NCBI GenBank assembly: GCA_036961355.1
Contig: JBALVL010000009.1
Span: 60,433 to 124,432, forward strand
Direction of reading: 5' to 3'
Length of the DNA: 64,000 bases
From: Motiliproteus sp036961355
GTDB taxonomy: Bacteria; Pseudomonadota; Gammaproteobacteria; Pseudomonadales; Balneatricaceae
How positions within the stretch are numbered: the stretch's first letter is position 1; each line of letters begins with the position of its first letter. Below the pieces are notes generated by a model. That model was not told the origin of the DNA. It searched no databases and worked only from the letters and a program-made list of their open reading frames with translations. The translations under genes were made by a program, and so were the position numbers. Of the stretch, positions 44,331 through 53,611 are shown one piece after another.

Positions 44331-46109
44331 ATGCCTACTGGCATCAATCCAGATAGCGAAAATGCACCACTACTGCTGATCGTCGCACCACCCCAAGCCT
44401 CCTATCAGAGCCTGGTATGGCCGCTATTACATGCGCCGGTACCCGGCTACCGGTTAACTTGGTGCGATGACGTTAAACAGGCGTTAGATCAAGCCCGTAA
44501 CGCCGACTTCGATATCCTGTTACTGGCCGATTGCTTCAGCAACCCCGAGCTCAATCAATGCCACCGCAACCACTTGCAGCTGGCTCAGCGACTGCAACTA
44601 AAGTTACCGATCATCGTTTTTGGTCAGAGCATCAGCCCGCAGCAGGAAACGGCTTATCTTGCTGACGGGGCGACCGATGTCCTCGACCTGGAGCAGCTCG
44701 ACCTTAAAGTGCTGCAGCGCGCCTTTCGTTATATCAAGGGTTTGCGCCAGCGCGACGATAAGATCAATGACCTTAAGCTTCACGACGGCCTGACCGGCGC
44801 GCCATCACGCGCCAGCTTCGAACTGGAGCTAGACCAGCAATTCCTACAAGCACATGATAACGGCCAGCAGCTGGGGCTAATGATGCTCAACATCGACGGC
44901 TTCAAACGGGTCAACAACGCTCTGGGGCCCAACGTCGGTGACGAAACCTTGTCTAAAGTGATATCGCGGCTGCAAGCCGGACTCGAAACCGGACAACAAC
45001 TGGCACGTATCGGGGACAACCAGCTGGCACTGCTCTGCCCGAACAGCGCAGACAGCACCGCGTCGCTGAGCAAACTGATCGAACGCATCTGTTACCTCCA
45101 CCAACGTCCGTATCGGGTACAGGGCCACAACCTAGCGCTGGGTATCAGCATCGGTTGTGCGATATACCCTGACACCGCCGACGATCGTGACTCGCTCGAA
45201 CGCCATGCTGGCGCCGCACTGCAGATTGCCAAAAAAGAGCGAGGTTGCTCATTCCACTTCTATCAAGAGAGTAATTTCGAGGATGCCGTCAACCAGATCA
45301 CTCTCGAACCCGAACTACTTAACGCCCTGCGGCAGGAGCAGTTTGAACTGCATTACCAGCCACGCATCGACCTGCGCAATGGCCGAATCGTCGGCGCTGA
45401 AGCACTGGTTCGCTGGCGACACCCTGAAAAAGGCCTGCTCTATCCCGATACTTTCATTCCGATGGCAGAGAAATCCGGCCTGATTGTACCGATGGGATAT
45501 TGGGTCTTTAATAAGGCGCTTGAGGATCTGAAGCTGCTCGATAATCAGGGCTGCAAACTTAATCGAATGGGGATTAACCTGTCATTCCGTCAGTTTCAGG
45601 ATGACACTCTGGTGCCAACTATCGCCCGCATACTGCAACGTAGTGGTATCCATGCCGGTCGAATCGAGCTTGAACTGACCGAAACCGCTGTAGCGCTGAA
45701 CGAACAGCATGTCAGTCAGTGTATCGCCGACCTGAGCGAACTCGGACTGATGTTCTCGCTGGATGACTTCGGTACCGGCTACTCATCCTTTGCTCACTTG
45801 CAAAAACTACCGATCAGTACCCTCAAGATCGATAGATCCTTTATCCAAGGGGTCACAACCAATCCTGATGACGCCGAGATCGTTCGCGCCATCATCAATT
45901 TGGCACACAACCTGCGCAAAGATGTTGTTGCCGAGGGGGCCGAAACTGCTGAGCAGATCGCGTTCCTCGAACGTAATAACGCCGATCAGGTACAGGGCTA
46001 TTTCTTCAGCAAGCCGGTGCCGCTAGCGATGCTATTCAAGCAACTCAAACAGCAACGGCAACTACTCCCACCCGCCGCCGACCACCCTGACAAGGTGTTA
46101 AGTTTTTGA
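44331..46109 (+). CDS. Receiver-like/degenerate GGDEF/EAL protein (c-di-GMP phosphodiesterase)
   Basis: A 592-residue cytoplasmic protein. N-terminal receiver-like domain (about 10-135), then a GGDEF domain (about 150-310) in which the motif reads GDNQL rather than GGDEF, so cyclase activity is unlikely. The EAL domain (about 330-570) is complete: GAEALVRWRHPEKG, NLSFRQ, ELTETAV, LDDFGTGYSS, KIDRSFI, VAEGAET and QGYFFSKP. It should hydrolyse c-di-GMP, lowering adhesion and raising motility; the degenerate GGDEF may bind GTP as regulator. It lies between rep and a YccA-like gene. Confidence 0.93.
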   Translation: MPTGINPDSENAPLLLIVAPPQASYQSLVWPLLHAPVPGYRLTWCDDVKQALDQARNADFDILLLADCFSNPELNQCHRNHLQLAQRLQLKLPIIVFGQSISPQQETAYLADGATDVLDLEQLDLKVLQRAFRYIKGLRQRDDKINDLKLHDGLTGAPSRASFELELDQQFLQAHDNGQQLGLMMLNIDGFKRVNNALGPNVGDETLSKVISRLQAGLETGQQLARIGDNQLALLCPNSADSTASLSKLIERICYLHQRPYRVQGHNLALGISIGCAIYPDTADDRDSLERHAGAALQIAKKERGCSFHFYQESNFEDAVNQITLEPELLNALRQEQFELHYQPRIDLRNGRIVGAEALVRWRHPEKGLLYPDTFIPMAEKSGLIVPMGYWVFNKALEDLKLLDNQGCKLNRMGINLSFRQFQDDTLVPTIARILQRSGIHAGRIELELTETAVALNEQHVSQCIADLSELGLMFSLDDFGTGYSSFAHLQKLPISTLKIDRSFIQGVTTNPDDAEIVRAIINLAHNLRKDVVAEGAETAEQIAFLERNNADQVQGYFFSKPVPLAMLFKQLKQQRQLLPPAADHPDKVLSF

Positions 46110-46143
46110 GTTTATACCACTACAGGTGATCACCTGCTCGATT

Positions 46144-46794
46144 ATGTCCTCAACGGCCAACCACGCTGCGGCGTATCCTCAAACTCAGGTACTTCCCACC
46201 AATAAGGTGATCCAAAACACCTATACTCTGCTCTCCATGACACTGCTGTTCAGTGCACTGACCGCAGGTATCTCGCTGGTACTGCTGCTGACTCTCGGTG
46301 GTTATTTTGGGCTACTCTTTTTGACCAACAAACTCCGCAACAGCGGCTGGGGGTTGCTCAGCATTTTCGCTCTTACCGGCTTTATGGGGTACACCTTCGG
46401 GCCAATTCTCAATATGTATCTGGCTCTGCCTAATGGAGCCCAAGTGGTGATGAGTTCAATAGCTGCCACCGGGGGTATCTTTCTTGGCCTATCACTCTAT
46501 GCTCTGTCTAGTCGCCGTGATTTAAGTTTTATGGGCGGGTTCCTGATGGCAGGCCTCTTGGTGGCTTTTATGGCCGGACTAAGTGCTGTCTTCTTCGATA
46601 TGCCGGGCTTGTCGTTGGTTGTTTCAGCGATGTTCGTGCTACTGATGGCGGGACTGATTCTGTACCAGACCAGCAGCCTCATACATGGCGGAGAAACCAA
46701 TTACATCATGGCCACGGTTACTCTCTACGTTTCGATCTTTAACCTATTCACCAGCCTGCTTCACTTGCTAGGTGTCGTAAGCAGTAACGATTAA
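46144..46794 (+). CDS. Bax inhibitor-1/YccA-family membrane protein
   Basis: About 216 residues with seven hydrophobic helices; the ATG at 46144 is taken rather than the GTG at 46126. NKVIQNTYTLLSMTLLFSA begins the first helix; FGPILNMYL, YALSSRRDLSFMGGFL and SSLIHGGETNYIMATVTLYVSIFNLF are YccA/BI-1 family features, including the C-terminal Asp/Glu region. E. coli YccA restrains FtsH. nhaA follows nine bases later and is probably co-transcribed. Confidence 0.92.
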   Translation: MSSTANHAAAYPQTQVLPTNKVIQNTYTLLSMTLLFSALTAGISLVLLLTLGGYFGLLFLTNKLRNSGWGLLSIFALTGFMGYTFGPILNMYLALPNGAQVVMSSIAATGGIFLGLSLYALSSRRDLSFMGGFLMAGLLVAFMAGLSAVFFDMPGLSLVVSAMFVLLMAGLILYQTSSLIHGGETNYIMATVTLYVSIFNLFTSLLHLLGVVSSND

Positions 46795-46803
46795 GGAATA
46801 AAA

Positions 46804-48204
46804 ATGGCAGATTCGATAAAACCCTTGGAACGCTTAAAGCGATCACGTCGCCTTAAGCAACAAGGGCGTGAGTTCAAAGCGCCTTGGGAAAATTCATTTG
46901 ATCGAGTGTTGACCCCGCTGGACGAGTTCATCAAACGGCAGACCACCAGTGGGATGCTGCTAATGCTGTGTGCGGTGATCGCTCTGGTTGTTGCCAACAG
47001 TCCTTGGTCGGACAGCTACCAGCACCTAATTCATACTCCTCTGTCCATCGGCGCAGGCGGCTGGATATTGGAGAAGTCGCTCCAGCACTGGATTAACGAT
47101 GGGTTAATGGCCTTGTTCTTTTTTGTCGTGGGCCTAGAACTTAAACGAGAAATACTGGTAGGTGAGCTGGCTGAATTGCGTCACGCGGTCTTGCCCATTG
47201 CCGCCGCTATTGGTGGCATGTTAGTCCCGGCATTGATGTACGTGGCTTTCAGCTCCAATGGCGAGGCGCTGCGGGGTTGGGGCATTCCAATGGCAACCGA
47301 TATCGCCTTCGCCATTGGTGTGTTGGTGTTGCTAGGGAACCGAATTCCAAAAACCTTGATTACCTTCCTGATCGCCCTGGCGATTGCCGACGATTTGGGG
47401 GCGGTACTTGTCATCGCCCTGTTTTACACCGAACAGCTCAGTGTTCCTGCCCTTTTATGGGTGGTGGGTTTGTTTGGTGTCCTTATCGCCTTTAACCGAG
47501 GAGGGGTGCGCAACTCGACCCCCTATTTTTTAATCGGCGCGTTACTGTGGATGGCGATGCTTGCTTCGGGCGTGCATGCGACCCTTGCCGGAGTGCTGAC
47601 CGCTCTCACCATTCCTGCGCTGCCAAAATACGATCCGCTCCGATTCTCACACTCGGTGGGGAAGATGATGACCCAGTTCGAAAAAGCCCATCGTGAAAAT
47701 GACAACATCCTCACCAATGACCGTCTACGTAGTCTAACGCAGTCGCTTGAAAGCGGAGCCTATCAGGTGCAGGCACCGTTACAGCGCTTGGAGCATCAGT
47801 TTCATCTACCGGTGGCTTTGCTGGTCATTCCTCTATTTGCCTTAACCAACGCAGGAGTCCCGCTGGATACGGGTTCCCTTGGACAAGCACTCCAACACCC
47901 GGTGACCCAAGGTGTTATGGCAGGGCTTCTGCTAGGTAAGTTTCTCGGTATTTTCGGGGCGAGCTGGCTGGCAATTAAATTCGGTATAGGCATTCTTCCC
48001 GAAGGCACCCGATTGGCCCATATCGCGGGCGTTGCGTTGCTTGGGGGGATAGGGTTTACCATGGCTATTTTCATAGGTGACCTGGCCTTCATGAATCAGC
48101 CCGAGCTTCAGGTACTCGCCAAGACAGGAGTTCTAATCTCCTCGCTGCTGGCAGGTATCCTCGGTTGTAGTTGGTTATGGTGGTGCACCCGGGATGATGC
48201 CTAG
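46804..48204 (+). CDS. nhaA: Na+/H+ antiporter NhaA
   Basis: A 466-residue antiporter, longer than E. coli NhaA (388) through an N-terminal extension (about 45 residues, basic) and a central charged insert (QFEKAHRENDNILTNDRLRS). The functional aspartates are in ALAIADDLGAVLVIALFYT; DGLMALFFFVVGLELKREI and MATDIAFAIGVLVLLG are conserved. It exports Na+ for protons across the inner membrane. Co-oriented with the YccA-like gene, and followed by a decayed KefB-type antiporter, suggesting a former ion-homeostasis operon. Confidence 0.96.
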   Translation: MADSIKPLERLKRSRRLKQQGREFKAPWENSFDRVLTPLDEFIKRQTTSGMLLMLCAVIALVVANSPWSDSYQHLIHTPLSIGAGGWILEKSLQHWINDGLMALFFFVVGLELKREILVGELAELRHAVLPIAAAIGGMLVPALMYVAFSSNGEALRGWGIPMATDIAFAIGVLVLLGNRIPKTLITFLIALAIADDLGAVLVIALFYTEQLSVPALLWVVGLFGVLIAFNRGGVRNSTPYFLIGALLWMAMLASGVHATLAGVLTALTIPALPKYDPLRFSHSVGKMMTQFEKAHRENDNILTNDRLRSLTQSLESGAYQVQAPLQRLEHQFHLPVALLVIPLFALTNAGVPLDTGSLGQALQHPVTQGVMAGLLLGKFLGIFGASWLAIKFGIGILPEGTRLAHIAGVALLGGIGFTMAIFIGDLAFMNQPELQVLAKTGVLISSLLAGILGCSWLWWCTRDDA

Positions 48205-48261
48205 AGGCATTGGCCAGCGCGGAAAACATAGAGTAATACGCTAACAGCAGGACAGTAAATA

Positions 48262-49811
48262 GTGGATCCGCTCTGGATTTTGGTCGCCTTTGGCATCGGC
48301 TTTCTAGGAGCAGGTTTGCCCTCCACGCCCTAGGCGCCGAAGGTGGCCCTTTTCTGCAGCAGCTTGCAGATCTCGGGGTAACCCTGCTGCTCTTCACCAT
48401 TGGGCTCAAGCTACGTCCGCGTAGCTTGCTAGCAGCCGAAGTCTGGGATACGGCCTCTGCCCACATGAGCCTTAGCGTGTTATTGGTGATGGGGTTGTTG
48501 ATGCTCCTAGGGCTTACCGGAATAGGGTTGTTCGCCATTCTGGACTGGCAATCTGCTGCGCTGATTGGTTTTGCCCTTAGCCTTAGTAGTACCGTCTTCG
48601 CGATAAAGATTCTTTAGGAGCGGGCCGAACTGAAAAGCCGTCATGGCCAAACCACCATCGGCATTTTGATCATTCAAGATATTTTCGCGGTGGTATTTTT
48701 GATCCTGGCCACCGATAAAACACCCTCTTTATGGGCCGTTATTCTGCTGGCTCTGCCCTCCCCCCCTTCTGGTTCGCTGCGGTCATGGCGTGTTGCAGGT
48801 ACTTTACGGGCTTATGGTCGCGATTTCCGCCAGCGCGCGGTTCGAACTGGTCGGCATGAAAGGAGACCTCGGGGCTCTGATAGCCGGCGCGCTGCTCAGC
48901 AGTCATCCCAAGTCCGTCGAACTAGCCCGCTGGCTGCTGGCTGCTGAGTTTCAAGGATCTGTTTCTGGTGGGTTTCTTTCTCTCTATCGGAATAAACTCG
49001 CTACCGAGCTGGACCGATCTGGCCGTGGCGACTGAGCTGGTGGTGCTATTGCTGCCTCTCACAACGCTGTTGTTTCATCCGTTGTTGACGGGATTACGTT
49101 TGAAGGTTCGCAGCGCCTTCCTTAGCTCCCTGAGTCTGGCCAACTACAGTGAGTTTGGTCTGATGGTCACCGCGGTCGGAGTATCAGCAGGCTGGATCGA
49201 TTCACAATTGCTGATGATCATGGCGCTTGCGCTGGCCATCAGCTTCGTTCTGGCTGCCATTCTTAACGTACTTCTATGCCACAGCTGAGACGTATTTGCG
49301 GCCCTTTCAGAGCAATGCCCGACTACCCTGTGACACCCTCGCCAACCTAAAAGGTGCCGATATCCTGATTATGGGGATGGGGCGGGTCGGCAGCGGTGCC
49401 TATGATGCGATGAACGACGCCTATGGCATCCGGGTGTGTGGTATCGATTCGGATACCCGTCAAGTTACCCGCCTACAGCAAGCTGGGCGTAACGTTATAT
49501 TGGGAGATGCCGAAGATGCCGATTTCTGGGAGGAAGTGGAGCAGGCAACGCTCAAGCTAGTGATGCTTGCCATGCCGACCCTGGGCGATATGGTGCAGAC
49601 CGTCACGCGACTACCGAAGATCGGCGATCACGGCCCGATTACGGCAGTGGCTAAGTACGAAGATGAACGTAGCCAGTTGTAGGCTCTGGGAGTTCAGGCA
49701 GCCTTTAACTTCTATGCTGAGGCTGGATTTGCTGCCCATGTGCACCGAGAACTGCAGTTGGAAAAGAAACCAGACAAGATACCGACAGAGGAGCCCTGTC
49801 GAACACCCTAA
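48262..49811 (+). pseudogene. Decayed KefB/YbaL-type cation:proton antiporter with RCK domain
   Basis: Pieces of one protein lie in order but in different frames. GTG 48262 opens DPLWILVAFGIGFL, then a frame change (with apparent loss of ~14 codons) leads to LHALGAEGG and LLLFTIGLKLRPRSL. An in-frame TAG (48615) precedes ERAELKSRHGQTTIGILIIQD. A C-run near 48759 shifts frame; later pieces are FELVGMKGDLGALIAGALL, FFLSIGINSLPSWTDL, then, after another shift, the RCK/TrkA-N domain GADILIMGMGRVGSGAYDAM. A second nonsense TAG is at 49680, after which ALGVQAAFNFYAEAGF continues to 49811. At least four frameshifts and two stops, so it is not functional. Confidence 0.9.
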
Positions 49812-49884
49812 CGAGGGTGCTAAGCATTTAAATTTATACAATCATAGATAACCACGCCAGCCACACTGCCGCGGCCAGCTCAGA

Positions 49885-50385
49885 TCACCCTGTCCCTTGT
49901 CCCCGCTCTTGCTTGCGATAGCTCAGGGACTCCAGCAGATCGGCCTGCCGCACTTTCTCGACACCGGCCAGATCTGCCAGCGTTCGCGCTACCCGCAACA
50001 CCCGATGATAAGCCCGTGCTGACAGACCCAACCTGATCAACGCTTGCTCCATCAGCATCCGGTCATCACGATTAAGGTCGCAATCGTGCTCAACTTCACG
50101 GCCGCTGAGCTGGCTATTGAGTTTACCCCGCCGTTGTAATTGCTTTGACCGGGCCATCTCGACCCGCTCCCTCACCTGCGCTGAACTTTCAGTGGCAACC
50201 GGGTCTGCGGTCAACTCTCCTTCAGCCAACGCCGGCACCTCAATATGCAGATCCAGGCGATCGAGTAACGGCCCAGAGATACGGCCTTGATAACTTCGCA
50301 CCCGATCCGGACTACAGCGACAGCGACCCGACAGATCACCGTGATAACCACAAGGGCACGGGTTCATCGCCGCCACTAGCTGAAA
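49885..50385 (-). pseudogene. comM: comM C-terminal fragment (left of the element)
   Basis: The C-terminal part of the YifB/ComM Mg-chelatase-like AAA+ helicase: QFQLVAAMNPCPCGYHGD, RISGPLLDRLDLHIEVPAL, then the C-terminal domain with LSARAYHRVLRVARTLADL, ending at 49885. Reading from the inserted element a few foreign codons (MIHHKIA) precede it. The upstream half lies at 60407-60802, so a 10-kb insertion separates them. ComM drives branch migration during natural transformation; this copy is inactivated. Confidence 0.93.
50377..50385. other. Left junction (att core) of the element
   Basis: TAGCTGAAA shared with the right junction, within the comM codons for F-Q-L. The two sides diverge immediately on the element side. 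The exact crossover dinucleotide cannot be told from sequence alone. Confidence 0.75.
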
Positions 50386-50435
50386 CTGTGCTATCTTATG
50401 ATGAATCACTATGCCCCACCTACAGGCCCCCCATC

Positions 50436-52037
50436 ATGGCACAAGCCATTTCATACATCCGTTTCTCCGCACACCACCAAGGCAGAGGCACAAGCGTAGA
50501 ACGCCAGCAGGATATGCTAAACAATTGGCTAGCGGATCATCCCGATGTTCCACTGTCCTCACTTTCAGCATCCGATCTTGGGAAGAGCGGCTACAAGGGG
50601 GATCACCTCAAGGCCGGACTAGGAGACATCCTAACAGCCATAGACAACGGTCAGATCAAGTCCGGCGACTACCTTTTACTGGAATCGATTGATAGGTTGG
50701 GGCGGTTAGAGCCTTTGAGAATGTTTGAGTTGATAGGGGGAATAGTAAGAGCCGGTATTACGGTAGTCACGTTGGAGGATAACCAATACTACACCGAGGA
50801 TCGAATCAATAAGGATGCTGGGGCACTGTTCATCCTAGCCGGTAAAGCCCAACAGGCACATGAATACAGCACTCGCCTGAGCCGTAGAATCTCCAAGGCC
50901 AACACCCTCAAGAGGCAGGCAGCGAGGGATGGTGACACGGTTAAAATGAGGACTCATTACTGGCTGGAAAACGATGGTCAGATCATCCCCGACCGAGGGG
51001 AGTTAGTAAGGCTCTGTGTTGACCAGTACCTACGAGGTCGAGGGCCAAGAAGCATCCTCAAAGACAACGTGGCCCAGTACCCTGAACTAGCTGCTATACA
51101 CCCTTCAACACTAATGAGGTGGTTCAAATCGGTTGCATTGATCGGCAACTGGGATACAAAGGGTGAGATTATCAAGGGAGTCTTTGAAGCTCTGATCGAT
51201 GAAGTAACATTCTGGAAGTTACAAGCACGGCTGAAGGCAAGCTCAAAGGTAATGAGTCCTGAGCAGAAATACCCGTTGAGTGGACTGGTGAATTGTGGCT
51301 GTTGTGGTAAGCGATTCTACTTCAGACGGAAGCAGTACAAGGAAAGCACGATAGTTTATGCCAACTGTTCCTCTTACCTTAAACGGGGTAACTGTACCAA
51401 CAACAAAACCTACTCGATGTCTGTGCTTAATCATATCTTTGAAAGTACCCATATCCCTTACATGGTAACACTGGCAAAGGGTGAACAGCAGGGACAGAGC
51501 CTAGATGAAGTGGTAGCTATCAACGCTGAAATAGAAGCACTCACCCTACAGATCGGCAATCTTGTTCAGGTACTGATCGCCATCCCAGACCAAACCGAGA
51601 CAATTAATAAATTGGCCCTGATCAACAGTGAACGAGCAGAGCTTGAAGCAAAGAAAGCGAGGATTGAGTTAGACATTAAAGCCAGCAACGCTCCTATCGA
51701 TTGGTTCGAGGAAGGGGCTGTAAACTTCGATGATTTTGTTCAGTATCGGGAGTCGGGTATAGATGAGATTACAAGAAGGGATGCCCTCAGCGCAGCAGGT
51801 TACACGATCACGATAGATGGCCCGATAGCCTCGGTAGAATCGACACACGGTGCGAAAGTAGATAGATTCGAACTGATCCGTCGATCCACAAGACACAATT
51901 GCTACCTACTGAAACATACCGATCTAAGTGGTGACGTATTTCATTACGCCGTAGGGAACGAAGGTTGTATTGGTGAGGTAGAGGGATCATTGGATCAGCT
52001 GCTTGCATTACTGACTTCCCAAATAGCGGAAAGCTGA
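50436..52037 (+). CDS. Large serine recombinase (integrase) of the element
   Basis: A 533-residue large serine recombinase. The start at ATG 50436 is picked because the catalytic domain begins there (MAQAISYIRFSAHHQGRG); the frame is open further upstream only through comM. The nucleophile Ser is in YIRFSAHH near 11; ESIDRLGR and conserved Arg residues follow. A recombinase domain (about 165-270) and a zinc ribbon with CGCCGKRF and CSSYLKRGNC (about 287-325) precede a coiled coil (about 360-410). Such enzymes integrate between attP and attB without supercoiling. It lies 50 bp from the left junction, where its own site should be. Confidence 0.95.
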   Translation: MAQAISYIRFSAHHQGRGTSVERQQDMLNNWLADHPDVPLSSLSASDLGKSGYKGDHLKAGLGDILTAIDNGQIKSGDYLLLESIDRLGRLEPLRMFELIGGIVRAGITVVTLEDNQYYTEDRINKDAGALFILAGKAQQAHEYSTRLSRRISKANTLKRQAARDGDTVKMRTHYWLENDGQIIPDRGELVRLCVDQYLRGRGPRSILKDNVAQYPELAAIHPSTLMRWFKSVALIGNWDTKGEIIKGVFEALIDEVTFWKLQARLKASSKVMSPEQKYPLSGLVNCGCCGKRFYFRRKQYKESTIVYANCSSYLKRGNCTNNKTYSMSVLNHIFESTHIPYMVTLAKGEQQGQSLDEVVAINAEIEALTLQIGNLVQVLIAIPDQTETINKLALINSERAELEAKKARIELDIKASNAPIDWFEEGAVNFDDFVQYRESGIDEITRRDALSAAGYTITIDGPIASVESTHGAKVDRFELIRRSTRHNCYLLKHTDLSGDVFHYAVGNEGCIGEVEGSLDQLLALLTSQIAES

Positions 52038-52053
52038 TCCAATAGATTAAAAA

Positions 52054-52224
52054 TCAATGCGTTGAGAGTAATTCTTGGCCTACCTTCATATCATCCCTAC
52101 GTACCGAAACGTCCTTAGGGGCATCAATGCAGATCTTGGCGGTTCCGTTCTTGGCGTATTTGATGATGATGGTGGCGTCACCGATGGTGAAGGATTGGTC
52201 TTCTTTACGTGTGATTACTAACAT
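52054..52224 (-). CDS. csrA: CsrA/RsmA homologue carried by the element
   Basis: A 56-residue protein from ATG 52224 with AAGGAAG upstream. MLVITRKEDQSFTIGDATI, a middle strand, then KICIDAPKDVSVRRDD matches CsrA strand by strand; the RNA-binding Arg of VSVHREE is kept (VSVRRDD). CsrA proteins are dimers that bind GGA in mRNA leaders and alter translation. It is convergent with the integrase gene, with a 16-bp gap. The chromosomal csrA is elsewhere, so this is an element-borne paralogue likely controlling element or host mRNAs. Confidence 0.88.
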   Translation of the reverse strand: MLVITRKEDQSFTIGDATIIIKYAKNGTAKICIDAPKDVSVRRDDMKVGQELLSTH

Positions 52225-52366
52225 GACTCTGCTTCCTTGCAGTAGTGGTTGGAAGAGTCAGAGCGACCGTACGGCAGGGGATAGCTACGGCCTGCACTAT
52301 GATGCATTCATGAAGGAGCTGAAGGCCAACGCTGACAAGATTGACTACAGTGGCCTTAAGTTTTAA
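52223..52366 (+). CDS. Possible 47-aa protein or gene remnant
   Basis: A frame beginning at ATG 52223 on the plus strand, overlapping the csrA start on the other strand. The C-terminal half, YGLHYDAFMKELKANADK followed by IDYSGLKF, has the look of a real helical coding end, but no Shine-Dalgarno or family is recognised. It may be the tail of a lost gene. Confidence 0.25.
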   Translation: MTLLPCSSGWKSQSDRTAGDSYGLHYDAFMKELKANADKIDYSGLKF

Positions 52367-52449
52367 TCGATCGCTTGAGTTTTAGGGCTCACACTAAAAT
52401 CTAAAGGTGCCTCGCTAGTGATGGTTTTATAGATCATATTCAGGCCCCG

Positions 52450-53463
52450 TTACCAATCTGTATCGAATGCACCGTCTGATACTGGCTCATAACCAAACTC
52501 CAAATACTCACAAGCGAAAGCGTCACCAGTCTGTAAGTAGTTCTGAACAATCTCCCATGGCTCAGCTAAAAAGAATGGTTGTCCACTCGCCTCGTAATAG
52601 AGCGACTCAGTATAGGCATTGGTGAATAGTTGCATTCCGCTTACTGGATCATCTTTAAAGTGTGTGAAGATGCTGGCGCCTAAAACGTGTGCTACAAAAT
52701 CGCCACTGACATCAAGATCCTCTGGCAGGCCGCCCTTCTTGCTTCTGGCTGGATGGTTAACATCAACAATGTGATTAAGGAACAAGTTTCCAAACCGCTT
52801 ATAGAGCATCGCCATTATTTCAGCTTGTGTAGTGCCATCCTTCACCAGATATTTATCTTTCAGAGCTGATCGTTTTATATACAGGCTAGTATCTTGATCG
52901 TAATCACCGAACTCCTGTCCAGCTTCCTGATTGAGTGATGTCAGTCCAAGGAACAGATTAGCCGCTGATGTGTGACCGACATACTTAGGATGTTTGAGCG
53001 GCATCTTGTGGCAAATACTAAACTCTCTATTCGCCTTACCTGCTTCAATGCTATTGACCCTAGACCGAGTTTTACAAAGCCACTCAAATTCCTTGATAGC
53101 TGCGACGCTAGGGAAGGTTTCTAATGTCCCGGCTCGTTTAATGATACCAATCACCTGACCACCTATAACTGAGTTAGCGTAGCGGCGATATCGGTTATGG
53201 GATTTCTTGCATTCAGTGCATCGATGTTGCTTGGATGAAGTTTGTTTACTATCTGGGCAGGGATGGGACAGGTAGCCGATGCAATCAACCTTTTTACCGT
53301 CCTTTATGTTTTCCCTATTCCAAGCTACTCGGCAAGCACTACCACAGAACTTAGCAGTAGTACGTTTAGGAGTGAATAGCTCAGCACAGTGAGCGCATTC
53401 TTTATCGTGTTCTTGGGATGTTGTGCATTTGGCTTGGGATTGCGCCGGAGTCAACTTTGTCAT
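52450..53463 (-). CDS. Zinc-finger protein of unknown function (possible HNH-like)
   Basis: A 337-residue protein. The N-terminus has CAHCAELFTPKRTTAKFCGSAC, a CxxC...CxxxC zinc finger of the kind seen in phage and mobile-element proteins, then CIGYLSHPCP...CTECKKSHNRYRR as a second metal site. The middle has CHKMPLKHPKYVGHTSAANLFLGLTS, with paired His, Asn and Leu that could fit an HNH-like core, but I cannot confirm it. The C-terminal third is acidic. It overlaps the upstream 69-aa gene by 62 bases and ends a three-gene operon with a GIY-YIG nuclease. Confidence 0.65.
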   Translation of the reverse strand: MTKLTPAQSQAKCTTSQEHDKECAHCAELFTPKRTTAKFCGSACRVAWNRENIKDGKKVDCIGYLSHPCPDSKQTSSKQHRCTECKKSHNRYRRYANSVIGGQVIGIIKRAGTLETFPSVAAIKEFEWLCKTRSRVNSIEAGKANREFSICHKMPLKHPKYVGHTSAANLFLGLTSLNQEAGQEFGDYDQDTSLYIKRSALKDKYLVKDGTTQAEIMAMLYKRFGNLFLNHIVDVNHPARSKKGGLPEDLDVSGDFVAHVLGASIFTHFKDDPVSGMQLFTNAYTESLYYEASGQPFFLAEPWEIVQNYLQTGDAFACEYLEFGYEPVSDGAFDTDW

Positions 53464-53611
53464 TTATATAGCCTCGCAATTGTTCGCTGATAGCTGGATT
53501 AGTATTCAATGCATCTAATATCAAGCAGATGACTTGTGTATGAGTGGTGCCTGTTTCTTCGCCAGTATCTTTAGCAATCTGGGCGAATTCTTGAGGAATC
53601 ATTACTCTCAT
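53402..53611 (-). CDS. Small ribbon-helix-helix-like protein
   Basis: A 69-residue protein. RVMIPQEFAQIAKDTGEETG followed by THTQVICLILDALNTN has the strand-helix-helix pattern of RHH (Arc/CopG-type) DNA-binding proteins; this is inferred from pattern, not a motif match. Its start overlaps the stop of the GIY-YIG gene by ATGA, and its end overlaps the next gene by 62 bases, so all three are coupled. It could be an autoregulator or an antitoxin-like partner. Confidence 0.6.
   Translation of the reverse strand: MRVMIPQEFAQIAKDTGEETGTTHTQVICLILDALNTNPAISEQLRGYINDKVDSGAIPSQMHNIPRTR

Noticed and set aside
50145..50435. Longer N-terminus for the integrase
   Set aside because: The extra frame is antisense comM sequence; the recombinase fold begins at 50436.
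52127..52222. Plus-strand extension of the 47-aa frame
   Set aside because: It is the antisense of csrA, whose protein match is much stronger.
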